64,000 nt of DNA, from contig OZ024871.1 of assembly GCA_964017185.1 (NCBI GenBank), positions 11,276,214 to 11,340,213 on the forward strand, read 5' to 3'. The notes under the pieces are model-generated. The model did not search any database. It had not been told where the DNA came from and saw only the letters and a list, made by a program, of their open reading frames with translations. Of the stretch, positions 23,601 through 33,721 are shown piece by piece (position 1 is the first letter of the stretch; every line of letters starts with the position of its first letter). This DNA is from Rugalucina vietnamica (taxonomy: Eukaryota > Mollusca > Bivalvia > Lucinida > Lucinidae). The translations under genes and the position numbers were made by a program.

Positions 23601-26600
23601 TCAACTCCTCCAAGGGCTTTCAGTATTTCTTTTTGATACTTTGCAGACATGTTCCTCACATATTGAAGATGTGCATGAAGAATTATAATACTGAAAAATT
23701 AATTTTTGACAAATTTACAGCATTTTTTAACATAGCCATTTTTTGACCGTTGCTTATATACAATGATGGTTTGTGAAATCAACTCCTCCTAGGGCTTTCA
23801 GTATTTCTTTTCAATACTTTGCAGGCATGTTCCACACATATTGAAGATGTGCATGAATAATTATAATACTGAAAAAGTGATTTTTGACAAATTTACATCA
23901 TTTTTCAACATAGCCATTTCTTGACCATTGCTTATATACAATAATGGTTGGTAGTGCATACTTTGTGAAATCAACTCCTCCTAGGGCTTTCAATGTTTCT
24001 TTTAGATTCTTTGTAGATTTGTTCCAGATATATTTTAGATGTGCATGAATAATTTTCATGCTGAAAATTTAATTTTTGACAAACTTACAGCTTTTATTTA
24101 ACTTAGCCAATTTTTACCATTTCTCATGATAAACAATGATCATAGTGCATACAGTGAAATCAACCTCAAGCTTTCAATATATTATTCTTTTAATATCTTA
24201 TAGATGTGACTGGCATACTGGGGATGTACATGAAGGATTATAATGCTGAAAAGATATCTTTGACAAATTTTCTGCATGTTTGACTGAGGAAGTTATTGGC
24301 CAGCTTCAGATAATTTTGCGGGGGGTATACTGAAAGCCTTGCTTGCAGCCAATTTCTAGTTCTTTGCAGATTTGTTCCAGATATATTGAAGATGTGCATG
24401 AAGAATTTTTATGCTGAAAATTTTAGTTTTGACAAATTTACAGCTTTTTAAACTTAGCCAATTTTGACCATTTCTACTTATATTCAATTATGGTTGATAG
24501 TACATACTTTGTGAAATCCAACTCCTCCTGGGGCTTTCAGTAATTCTTTTCAATACTTTGCAGACATGTTACAGACATATTGAAGATGTGCATAAAGAAT
24601 TTTATTGGTGAAAAAATAATTTTTGACAAATTTACAGCATTTTTCAACTTAGACATTTTTCAACCATCGCTAATATACAATACGGCTGGTAGAGCATACT
24701 TTTTGAAATCAAGTCCTCCTAGTGCTTTCATTGTTTCATTTGAATTCTTTGCACACTTGTTCCAGATATATTTCAGATGTGCATGAATAATTCTTATGCT
24801 GAATACTTTATTTTTGACAAATTTACAGCTTTTTTTTAGCATAGCCAATTTTTGACCATTTCTCATGATAAATAATGATCAACAGTGTACAGTGAAATCA
24901 ACAATAATTTTACTCCCTGAGCTTTCAGTATATTATTTAATACCTTACAGACATGAGTCAGACATACGGAGGATTTTCATGAAGGATTATAATGCTGAAA
25001 AGATATTTTTGACAAATGTTTTGCATGTTTGACATAAAGGAAGTTATTGGCCTTAGATAATTTTGCGGGGGGGTATACTGAAAGCCTTGCTTGCAGCCAA
25101 TTTCTAGTTTTAATTTGATAAAGTTTAACCCTCTTAATAATGATATGAAATACAGTAAAAATTGAAAAAAGTACCATCCAACAGTACAATTTTGGTGTTC
25201 AATACTTCTCTTAAAGTTAAAACATTATGTCAATAAAATTTACACTGGCGGAAAGCTAATTAAATTGTGCACATTCTGCACTAATTTTCAGTGTGAACCT
25301 ATAAATAGAAATCTTAATTTCTGTATTTCAAACAGAAGGTTTTAAGTATTTTCAGGGCTAATTTCCACTAATTTCTGCCAATATTGATTTTTTCTGACTA
25401 CATTACCTGGATTTTGACTGGACCACGAATAAGCAAAAATTATAGACAAATGTATTGGAGTTTCAAATCCATGGAAAAATATTAATCCAAGATAAATATG
25501 ACCACCCAAGCAAACCAGTAAGGCTTATATGTATGGAACCAGAATTTGGTGCTTATTCAGACGTATAAAGCTATGTTTTACTTTGAAATACTTATCATTG
25601 AATAACACTGACCCTAATGACTTGTACATTAAAAAGGTAAAAACTTTGTAACAAAGTGATTTGGAACATACCGGTAAGTGTTCTTATCTGCACTTAATAC
25701 ATATTTATGTGTATTCATATTCATGTGTAAAGAAAAATGCCTAAAATGTCTTCAGCAGTGTATTTATTAATGACAGGAGGCGCTGTGTTAGAGGATGGAG
25801 ATGGTATTGACCTGGTCCAGTGCTACAATCCCCGTACTGATACCTGGATAGATAAACCCAACATGCAGATAGCCAGATCTGGGTCAGCAGCGTGTGTTCT
25901 AGATGGTCTCATCTATGTTATAGGTACATTAACTGCCCCTATTTAAGTACTCCGAGTTTTTAGTTGCTGAGACTCAATTTGTACGAGGGTTGTCCGGAAA
26001 GTTTTAGGACTGTGCCGATATCTTAAAAAATATTTTATGCTATACAAATAAAGATATATGAGTTTATAGATAAGGCCTTCCTGAATAATATATGGGAAAA
26101 TTGGAATCAAAACCTACACACACTTGGAGATATTGGTCTCCAAGGCAACCGATGTGGCGCTTCTCGGAGCTCTTTGAATTTCGTGTTTTCTAAATCTGGC
26201 GACAAGAAAACAATTGCCCACAAATTGGCCATATGACTTTTAAATACAGCAACAATTTGCATGGTATCACGCCATAATTTGTTCAATATGTTCGCAAAAT
26301 TCCATGGTCTTTCGACGGTTATCAACTTTGCAAAAGCTAACAGAAGTGTATATGTCGATCAAAATGTTGGTAAGAAACTCGACGTCACCGCATCGGATGA
26401 AGCAGCGCTTTTTATCATACAGTGTTCCTGCCGTAATGAGTTCACAAATCTAATCAAAATTTCTCACTGTTGGTTGAACAAAATCCAGGCTATGCAAGAT
26501 CATTAATTTTTCTCTTTTTCGAAATGTTATTGTCAGGAAATCGGTCATAAGAGGAAGGGCTACAGGCCGTTCGATGCGTGCGAAAAAGAGAAACCCCATT

Positions 26601-28387
26601 TAAAATCAGCGCAAAAGAGTTCGGAGGTAGCCAAATGAAAACGAATGTGTTTTCCTGATATATTTTGTATTGTTTCCCCCAGAATAATAAAATAAACTTG
26701 AAACTATCAAGCGTTCGTGCCCGATGACCTTAAGAGCCACTTTGAAATGCATCCGATCAGCCAGGTCTTTCTTGTAAAATCTTAACGGGCGCGACGTTAT
26801 TGACGTCAAAGTGCTCCGAGAGTAGCAACATGCTCGTATTAAATGATTATAGCAATATGTTCCCGGTAAGCAAATATGCTGAAATTTTCAGCAATAACTC
26901 ATGATATAATGTAATATTCCTGTGTAAAAATACAACTGATTCTCTTGAATAGTTATTGAGATATAGACACAGTCTCAAAACTTTCCGGACAGCCTACGTA
27001 TATCAATTTTTAAATGAATCTTAAATATCATGATTAACGAAATTGCATGTAGTCAGTTACGAACCTGTCATTTTCAACCATGTCCTCCTCAGTGCCTTGT
27101 AATGACAAAGCCTTTGTATATGCCCAGCTGTGCAGGGACATTCAAATGAACAAAATGTTGCCAAACGCCCTGTTAAAATCCTGGCTTGTAAATGAAAACT
27201 TTCATGGCCACTTTTGTCATTGCTATTTCACCACACTGGGGACACTGCAGAAAGTGAAGCCCTGCTGTCATAGTCACAGTGGGTCACTATGACTGGTGCA
27301 TTGTATGAAGATGAACATTTTCTAGCAGTAAAAGATTTATCCCAAAGTGTACATACAGTTTAATTAAATATATATAACATGAGTTTTACAGGTATCAATA
27401 AATTGATTGTGTCACTGCTAGATTAGAAGAACATACATCCAATGTGAATTTTATTGCACCTGCATATAACATTTTATCAGGTGGGTGGCATGCGTCTACT
27501 GAGAATACCAACAAGGTGGAGTGTTACAACCCTGACACTAACGAGTGGATACAGAAGTCTACGATGATAGAGAGACGATACCGCCCTGGTGTAGCTATTA
27601 TAGGGAACAAGATCTATGTGTGTGGTGGGGAGGAGGGATGGGATAGGTTAGTTTACTGTAACTTTCAGAATTGTTAATCTTAATTGGAATCTATCTAAAT
27701 TATAATGTCTTCCATTGGTAACAGCTTTTTTGCATACAGCATTGTTTTGATACACCGCAAGCAAAATAAGAGCTCATCCTTTAAATATGCCTTCTAAAAT
27801 CATCAAAGATGAAAATTGGTATACAAATAAAATTTTTATGCTGAAAAGTATTCTTGACCAAAGTGAAAATAAAATACAAGAGAATTCACTTTAAGAATAA
27901 TGGTTACAGAACGTACATGTATTTCATGATAACCTGATAATATAAGAGCCGCCACATGGGAAAACCAACGATCTGCTTAGGCGAAAACAAAGGCGCAGAT
28001 CATCAGCGCCTTTGTTTTTGCTACACGGATAGTTCAATTCATCTACTTTCTAAATCCTAAATTTTCAGCCTCTAATCATCTTCTGTGACTGTACAGCCCA
28101 GCTTGTGTCGGACCTGGTCGTAACCCAAATTGTTGGTTTTCTCACCCACAGGCTCATAAGTAGATTGTATCTGGTTCGGTTGATAGTTTTGCACTCTATC
28201 ATGTCAATGTACAACCTCTGTTTCCAGATACCATGATACTATAGAATGTTACAGTCCCCTTACAGACATGTGGGAGATAGTAGGTGAGATGTTAACCAGT
28301 AGGAGCTGGCTCAGCTGTGTAGCCATGAGGATACGGAAGGACATCAAAAACTCAGAGTGCCATAACAAATGTACATGTAATGTGTGA
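16663..28387 (+). CDS. BTB-BACK-Kelch (KLHL) protein, complete seven-exon gene
   Basis: Coding exons are 16663-17653, 18252-18398, 19188-19319, 19638-19814, 25777-25923, 27481-27646 and 28228-28387. Together they total 1920 nt, or 639 residues plus TGA, with all phases consistent and GT-AG borders. Residues 1-70 are low-complexity and Ser-rich. BTB is at about 74-180 (FCDVTLCVGGQEFSCHKIVL), BACK at about 185-285, and six kelch repeats at about 331-625 with repeated G-G and Y/F-x-P-x-T-x-x-W signatures. KLHL proteins usually act as substrate adaptors of CUL3 ubiquitin ligases: BTB binds CUL3 and the propeller binds substrate. The kelch text resembles the KLHL24/35/6 group most by eye, but no orthologue can be fixed. 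Intron 4 is about 6 kb because of a Helentron-like element. Short upstream ATGs at 16625 and 16640 lie in the leader. Confidence 0.95.
17654..18251 (+). other. KLHL intron 1 (between coding exons)
   Basis: 598-bp intron with GTAATG donor and GTACAG acceptor. No repeat or other gene recognised. Confidence 0.85.
18252..18398 (+). CDS. KLHL exon 2: kelch blade 1
   Basis: 147 nt, phase 1 in and phase 1 out. Encodes VIICVGGEDD...VEMFDPDTCRWKPL, the first kelch repeat. Acceptor TGTACAG and donor TCAG|GTAAGT are strong. Confidence 0.95.
18519..18610 (+). mobile_element. tRNA-derived SINE fragment (second family)
   Basis: tRNA-like head GCATGGTAGCCTAGTGGTTA (A box) with box B GGGTTTGATCCCC about 40 bp later, within KLHL intron 2. 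The body after it is diverged. A different SINE family from the one at 5508; a related head is at 34974. Confidence 0.55.
18699..19044. mobile_element. Inverted-repeat element (MITE) in KLHL intron 2
   Basis: Left end TTCGGCAAATAGGTTACTGT and right end ACAGTAACCTATTTGCCAAA are inverted repeats of at least 22 bp bracketing about 345 bp. Non-coding. Target duplication unclear. Confidence 0.65.
19188..19319 (+). CDS. KLHL exon 3: kelch blade 2
   Basis: 132 nt, phase 1 to 1. Encodes DNYIYLAGGEFPDGSASRSV followed by WRFDQNLDTWMEM, a typical kelch repeat. The donor AG|GTAATA and acceptor TTTCAG are intact. Confidence 0.95.
19638..19814 (+). CDS. KLHL exon 4: kelch blade 3
   Basis: 177 nt, phase 1 to 1. 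Encodes VYAIGGWDGNSRLDSVESYD, then PGTNSWSFIPPM and ALTSPAVATLRGFLYVTG. The donor ACAG|GTTTGT is weaker than its neighbours and precedes the 6-kb repeat-filled intron. Confidence 0.95.
19815..20359 (+). other. KLHL intron 4, 5' part
   Basis: Plain AT-rich intron sequence before the family 2 Helentron-like block. No other exon was recognised. Confidence 0.6.
20360..25107 (+). mobile_element. Helentron/HINE-like complex, family 2 (tandem and nested copies)
   Basis: Three left ends (ACCCCCCGCAAAACGAAG at 20361, about 21410 and 22561) and two right ends (TTTTGCGGGGGGTATAC near 24314, and with one extra G near 25063, then CAGCCAATTTCTAG ending at 24359 and 25107). Left ends carry a palindrome-like AAAACGAAGTTTT, then an ATTCCGTC microsatellite. 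The core is a tandem array of about 200-220 bp units (CTCCTAGGGCTTTCAG, GAAGATGTGCATGAAGAA, TTTGACAAATTTACAGC), with about 18-20 units in all. Elements end in CTAG before T. No protein is encoded. It makes up most of KLHL intron 4. Confidence 0.7.
25777..25923 (+). CDS. KLHL exon 5: kelch blade 4
   Basis: 147 nt, phase 1 to 1. Encodes GAVLEDGDGIDLVQCYNPRT, then DTWIDKPNMQIARSGSAACV and LDGLIYVIG. Acceptor TGACAG at 25776 and donor ATAG|GTACAT. It lies about 670 bp after the end of the repeat block, and its protein match to the kelch fold is clear. Confidence 0.95.
25982..27000. mobile_element. mariner-type element, decayed, in KLHL intron 5
   Basis: The terminal inverted repeats CGAGGGTTGTCCGGAAAGTT and, reversed at the other end, CGTAGGCTGTCCGGAAAGTT are flanked by TA on both sides. 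This is the usual TA target of Tc1/mariner elements, and GGTTGTCCGGAAAGT is a mariner-like end. The interior (about 1 kb) has no intact transposase that I could recognise, so it is a deleted or non-autonomous copy. Confidence 0.65.
27481..27646 (+). CDS. KLHL exon 6: kelch blade 5
   Basis: 166 nt, phase 1 in and phase 2 out. Encodes GWHASTENTNKVECYNPDTN, EWIQKSTMIERRYRPGV and KIYVCGGEEGWDR. The acceptor TTATCAG is at 27480; the donor GATAG|GTTAGT is at 27647. Confidence 0.95.
27946..28155 (+). mobile_element. MITE-P copy G (palindrome partly deleted)
   Basis: 210-bp copy in KLHL intron 6. Ends GAGCCGCC and GGCTC, flanked by ATAA on both sides. The central palindrome has lost its middle: GGCGCAGATC joins directly to ATCAGCGCC. 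It lies 72 bp before the exon 7 acceptor. Confidence 0.8.
28228..28387 (+). CDS. KLHL exon 7: kelch blade 6 and C-terminus
   Basis: 160 nt ending TGA at 28385-28387. Encodes YHDTIECYSPLTDMWEIVGE, MLTSRSWLSCVAMRIRKD and a Cys-containing tail. Acceptor TTTCCAG at 28227. A degenerate MITE-P begins within about 10 bp of the stop, so the tail and 3' UTR abut mobile DNA. Confidence 0.95.
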
Positions 28388-28394
28388 CAAATGG

Positions 28395-28562
28395 GCAGCA
28401 TCACAAGAAAAACCTGTCTTTGAGGTTTACAACCAGGTCAGACACAATCAGTTCTGTACAGTCACAGAAGAAAGCTAGAAGCACGAAATAACAGATTTTA
28501 GATGATGGATTGTACTAACTTTGATGCGAAAACAAAGGCACTGATCAGCTCTGCAGTTACTT
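28395..28562 (-). mobile_element. MITE-P copy H (degenerate, in KLHL 3' UTR)
   Basis: Shows the MITE-P order in reverse orientation: ACAACCAGGTCAGACACAAT, GTACAGTCACAGAAGAAAGC, GGATTGTACTA, and GCGAAAACAAAGGCACTGAT. The palindrome is truncated after one arm. Lies immediately after the KLHL stop codon. Confidence 0.65.
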
Positions 28563-29148
28563 TTTTTTGGCATATGTAAAAATCAGATTTTCTTATGATG
28601 TGAGAAAGATGTTTTGCACTTTGGGCAAGCATGTTGAAGGCTTCAGGGCCACCATATTAAGCAGCTATGACAGATTTCATGCTCAGTCAACAGTCTGTCA
28701 GAAAACCCAATGAGTGAGTTACACCATAATCAATAGCTTCTTCTAGAAACTTTGGACTGACAGGAATCCCTATCTTCAGCTCAGCTTGTGAGAAATTCTG
28801 AATCAAGAAGTCCTGGCTTAGATCACCACCTGTGCCGAGTTGTATCCTAGAGCAATACTAACTCCCATGGTACTGGTCAATATCTATAAAGGGTTGGCTG
28901 TATCTGAATGTGAATAAACAATTGACTCCTCCGCCAGCAAGGTATAGCCACGCCCACCCCTATTTCCTTAGACAAACATTGTGTTTTTGCACCTATATTT
29001 ACCTGTAAAAAGCACATGTTGGTTTGTTTGTCTAACCCACGTGTTGTCTAACCGTCATTGACCGTTAGCTAATGTGCAGATTTGAATGGTCAATATAAAA
29101 ATGAATATTGATGATGGGTGGTTTTACGGAGGACTCAATTGTTGGCAA
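28563..29148 (+). terminator. KLHL 3' UTR / candidate polyadenylation signal
   Basis: AATAAA is present at 28913-28918 (GTGAATAAACA), about 530 bp after the stop codon, and is a candidate polyadenylation signal. The rest of the stretch shows no gene or element. Confidence 0.35.
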
Positions 29149-29150
29149 TA

Positions 29151-29338
29151 CAGGTCAACCTCATTATAATGCTATCTTTGGGGTCCATAGCAACAGTCTG
29201 TGTTATAGTGAAACTGTGTTATAATGAGTTTACTTGCGATAGACATATAGCAAAATATTCATTTTGGGAGCCATGACATGGCCGTGTTGTATTGAAAATG
29301 ACATTGTAATGAAATGCGTTATAATGAGGTTGAACTTG
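29151..29338. mobile_element. pogo/Tigger-type MITE
   Basis: 188 bp with inverted ends CAGGTCAACCTCATTATAAT and (reversed) CAAGTTCAACCTCATTATAA, flanked by TA on both sides. CAG-type starts followed by ACCTCATTATAA-like ends and TA targets are typical of pogo/Tigger non-autonomous elements. Non-coding. Confidence 0.7.
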
Positions 29339-29447
29339 TACAAACTTTTGACAAATCGAGCTGGGCTGTAGTCTGTCAAATGATTTTTCTTCTCTGAAGT
29401 TGTCACTTTAATTTGAAAAGTTGATCCTAAATTTAGATGAAAGATTT

Positions 29448-29722
29448 ATTTATTTTTTATTTGTTTTTTTTTATTTTTTATTTTTTTTTTATTCAGTTTT
29501 ACGTCCCTTTCAAGGTTATTTTAGCTCATATGAGACAGGCCAATCAGTAGTTGGGGCGAAAACGAGAGAACCCCGAGAAAAAACACCTGACACACCCGCA
29601 AGCAGAACTTGGCTTGTCTCACATGTGGCCAGAGTGGGGCTCGAACCCACACCAGACTCAGCCGTGATATGATCGAGTGATTAAGAAACAGCGCTCTTAA
29701 CCGCTCGGCCACGGGGGCTGCC
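29448..29722 (-). mobile_element. tRNA-derived SINE (reverse) with target duplication
   Basis: Minus-strand copy of the SINE at 5508. Box B GGTTCGAGCCC is at about 29637-29647 in reverse, and the T-rich tail is at 29448-29490. The duplicated target GATGAAAGATTT is at 29436-29447 and 29723-29734. A MITE-P starts directly at the right duplication. Confidence 0.85.
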
Positions 29723-29734
29723 GATGAAAGATTT

Positions 29735-29968
29735 GAGCCGTCTCGTGGGAAAACCAACAATTTGGTTTCCGAACAGGTCCGACACAAACCGGCCTGTACA
29801 AGCATAGAAAAGAGCTAGAAGCTTGAAATTTCGGATTTAAGTAGAAGAGGAATTGCACTATCTGAGTAGCGAAAACAAAGGTGCTGATCAGCTTCGCGGT
29901 TACCGCGAAGCTGATCTGCGCCTTTGTTTTCGTATATGCAAATTGTTGGTTTTCCCATGAGGCGGCTC
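29735..29968 (-). mobile_element. MITE-P copy I (complete, reverse)
   Basis: 234 bp with intact ends, a near-perfect core palindrome at about 29871-29931, and ATTT on both sides. Its left target duplication coincides with the end of the SINE duplication. Confidence 0.85.
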
Positions 29969-29989
29969 ATTTATAACAGAATCATTAAA

Positions 29990-32900
29990 CCAGAGGACCA
30001 TTGGTCCTGAGAACGCTCACCTGAAGCCTGATCTTGGAGTATCAAGTCATAATGAAATGACCTTGACCTTGAATACTCACACACCTTGATTGACTTCATA
30101 AGTTGTCTGCATCTGCAAAGTTTCAGGTCTCAGGCTGCAATAGTTTCCAAACCCAGTGATTTCTGAGAAAACCATAATTTTAATTTTGATATTTAAATGA
30201 CCTAGGGCCAAGGTCAAGACATGACCTTGGCCTTCATTAATTACTTACCTTCATTGACTCCATTAGTTGTCTGCATCTAGCAACTGTCAGGTCTCAGGCT
30301 GCAACAGTTTGTTTTCGCCTTTTCCCATGTGAAAGCCTATGTTTCCAAAATTGACCTTGCCGTAAAATAGGTCAAGGTCATCATAGGGTCATCATTTCAA
30401 CAAACTATGATGGGCTGGAGTCCCAAATGCTACATACCAAGTTTCATGAAAATTGGCCTGCGGGTTCTGGAGAAGAAGATTTTTGAAAGGTTTTTACCAT
30501 ATATGGGCGTGGCGGCCATCTTGGTCATATGACCTGGATTTCGCGATCAAACTTTCGTCTCCCCTACCCATGGATGCTCCACATAAAATTTCACTTTGAT
30601 TTGCCGAGCAGTTTCAGAGAAGAAGATCTTTGAAAAGTGTGTATGGACAACAGACTGGCCAAGGCAAAGAGATGACCTTGACCTATATTAATCACATACC
30701 TTCATCTACTCCATTAGTTGTTAGCATCTACCACTTTTCAGGCCTCAGGCTGCAATAGTTTTCAAAAAATCCATAGTTTTCACTTCTTCCTATGTAAAAG
30801 CCTATGTTTCCAAATTTGACCTTGCCGTAAAATAGGCCAGGGTCATCCAAGGGTCATCATTTTATCAAACTATGATGGGCTGAGGTCCCCAATGCTACAT
30901 ACAAATTTTTGTGGAAATCGGCCCACCGGTTCTGGAGAAGAAGATTTTTGAGTGGTTTTAACCATATATGGGCGTGGCGGCCATCTTGGTCATGTGACCT
31001 GGATTTCGTGATCAAACTTTCGTCTCCCCTACCCATGGATGCTCGACATAAAATTTCACTTTGATTGGCCGCGCAGTTTCAGAGAAGATCTTTGAAAACT
31101 GTGTATGGACAACAGACTGGCCAAGGTCAAGAGATGACCTTGACCTATATTAATCACATACCTTCATCTACTCCATTAGTTGTTTGCATCTACCACTTTT
31201 CAGGCCTCAGGCTGCAACAGTTTTCAAAAAATTCCATAGTTTTTACTTTTTCCTATGTAAAAGCCTATGTTTCCAAATTTGACCTTGCCGTAAAATAGGT
31301 CAAGGTCATCCAAGGGTCATCATTTTATCAAACTATGATGGGCTGAGGTCCTTGATGCTACATACCAAGTTTCGTGGAAATCGGCCCACCGGTTCTGGAA
31401 AAGAAGATTTTTGAGTGGTTTTTACCATATATGGGCGTGGCGGCCATCTTGGTCATGTGACCTGGATTTCGCGATCAAACTTTCGTCTCCCCTACCCATG
31501 GATGCTCAACATAAAATTTCACTTTGATTGGCAGCGCAGTTTCAGAGAAGAAGATCTTTGTAAAGTGTGTATGGACAACAGACTGGCCAAGGTCAAGAGA
31601 TGACCTTGACCTATATTAATCACATACCTTCATCTACTCCATTAGTTGTTTGCATCTACCACTTTTCAGGCCTCAGGCTGCAATAGTTTACAAAAAATCC
31701 ATAGTTTTCACTTTTTCCTATGTAAAAGCCTATGTTTCCAAATTTGACCTTGCCGTAAAATAGGTCAGGGTCATCCAAGGGTCATCATTTTATCAAACTA
31801 TGATGGGCTGAAGTCCCCGATGCTACATACCAAGTTTCGTGGTAATCGGCCCACCGGTTCTGGAGAAGAAGATTTTTGAAGTGTTTTTACCATATATGGG
31901 CGTGGCGGCCATCTTGGTCATGTGACCTGGATTTCGTGATCAAACTTGAAATGCCACTACCCAAGGAGGCTCCACCTAAAATTTCACTTTGATTGGCCAA
32001 GCAGTTTCAGAGAAGATCTTTGAAAAGTGTGTATGGACAACAGACTGGCCAAGGTCAAGAGATGACCTTGACCTATATTAATCACATACCTTCATCTACT
32101 CCATTAGTTGTTTGCATCTACCACTTTTCAGGCCTCAGGCTGCAATAGTTTTCAAAAAATCCATAGTTTTCACTTTTTCCCATGTAAAAGCCTATGTTTC
32201 CAAATTTGACCTTGCCGTAAAATAGGTCAAGGTCATCCAAGGGTCATCATTTTATCAAACTATGATGGGCTGAGGTCCCCAATGCTACATACCAAGTTTC
32301 GTGGAAATCGGCCAGCCGGTTCTGGAGAAGAAGATTTTTGAGTGGTTTTTACCATATATGGGCGTGGCGGCCATCTTGGTCATGTGACCTGGATTTCGCA
32401 ATCAAACTTTCGTCTCCCCTACCCATGGATGCTCCACATAAAATTTCACTTTGATTGGCCGCGCAGTTTCAGAGGAGAAGATCTTTGAGAAGTGTGTATG
32501 GACAACAGACTGGCCAAGGTCAAGAGATGACCTTGACCTATATTAATCACATACCTTCATCTACTCCATTAGTTGTTTGCATCTACCACTTTTCAGGCCT
32601 CAGGCTGCAATAGTTTTCAAAAAATCCATAGTTTTCACTTTTTCCCATGTAAAAGCCTATGTTTCCAAATTTGACCTTGCCGTAAAATAGGTCAAGGTCG
32701 TCCAAGGGTCATCATTTTATCAAACTATGATGGGCTGAAGTCCCCGATGCTACATACCAAGTTTCGTGGAAATCGGCCAGCCGGTTCTGGAGAAGAAGAT
32801 TTTTGAAGTGTTTTTACCATATATGGGTGTGGCGGCCATCTTGGTCATGTGACCTAAATTTCGCGATCAAACTTGAAATGCCACTACCCAAAGAGGCTCC

Positions 32901-33043
32901 ACATAAAATTTCAACTAGTTCGGCCAAGCGGTTTCAGAGAAGAAGATCTTTGAAATTGTGGACGCCGACAGACGGACGGATGGACGCCGGATCATGGCCA
33001 TCCTATAAGCTCACCTTGTGAGCCTTCGGCTCAGATGAGCTAA
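29990..33043 (+). mobile_element. Helentron/HINE-like element, family 1, copy 1 (3.05 kb)
   Basis: Begins CCAGAGGACCATTGGTCCTG (itself a palindrome) followed by GCTCACCTGA. Ends with hairpin GAGCCTTCGGCTC, then AGATGAG and CTAA, before AAA. The sub-terminal GCTCACCTGA / TCAGATGAGC are inverted. The core is about six tandem units of about 465 bp, each with GGGCGTGGCGGCCATCTTGG and TGACCTTGACCTATATTAAT. An ACGGACGG-type microsatellite lies just before the end. Known bivalve elements with a tandem core and an ACGG microsatellite (the pearl type) share this layout. Non-coding; the open frames across it are repeat translations. Confidence 0.75.
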
Positions 33044-33115
33044 AAACAGTGATCATGAATAGATTGAAATACTGGGCCATACAGCAGCTTTTTCTACAAA
33101 AGTTGCAATAGATCA

Positions 33116-33295
33116 AAGAAGCCTTTGTGGCTCAGTTGTTAAGTCACTCATAAACCAGGGGTCACAGGTTTGATCCCTGGCTTTCCCCATGTCTGTGATG
33201 AGACTTTAAACTGACGTCCTGTCTTCGTATGACCATAGCTGTTGGTGGGACGTTAAGCACCAAATCAACCAACAACAACATAGTCAGTTGTTTAA
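33116..33295 (+). mobile_element. tRNA-derived SINE (third family)
   Basis: tRNA-like head TTTGTGGCTCAGTTGTTAAG with box B CAGGTTTGATCCCTGG, then a body ending GGTGGGACGTTAAGCACCAA followed by ATCAACCAACAACAAC. A GACGTTAAGC-type tail with a short repeat end is a common SINE design in molluscs and vertebrates. Confidence 0.6.
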
Positions 33296-33630
33296 TGCAA
33301 AATCATATGTACACCAAATGAAAAAATCATGAGAAAAACCAATGCCGGTTTTTGGGTCTTCCAATCAAGTCCTGTACTAACTGAACATTGTTCAAATAGG
33401 AGTTAAGGGATATTATCTGTTCAATTTATGTAATAATATAGTGTTATTTTATAATAATCGTGACAACTAATGTGTCTTCTTGTAATATCTGTGTTAATAG
33501 TACTGTTCATTGGACTTTACTTTGTTTTCTGTTAAAAACTCTATCAATGTGTAGACAAAATAAGTAAAACCAGATCAAAGAGCAGTGTTCTTTTTTGATT
33601 TGCTCCTTTCATCTGATCATTCAAATATTT

Positions 33631-33721
33631 ATAGTGCAATTTCTTGACCTCTGACCTTCCCATAACAAATACACTACGTGAAGAGGTACAGCAGTCGGCA
33701 TGGTCAAAGAAATTGCACTAT
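33631..33721. mobile_element. Short palindromic MITE (91 bp)
   Basis: The ends ATAGTGCAATTTCTTGACC and GGTCAAAGAAATTGCACTAT are inverted, with about 50 bp between them. Non-coding; could fold as a hairpin. Confidence 0.55.

Noticed and set aside
30497..32950. A CRISPR-like array of evenly spaced repeats
   Set aside because: Units of about 465 bp are tandem repeats inside a eukaryotic Helentron-like element; there are no short direct repeats with unique spacers and no cas genes.
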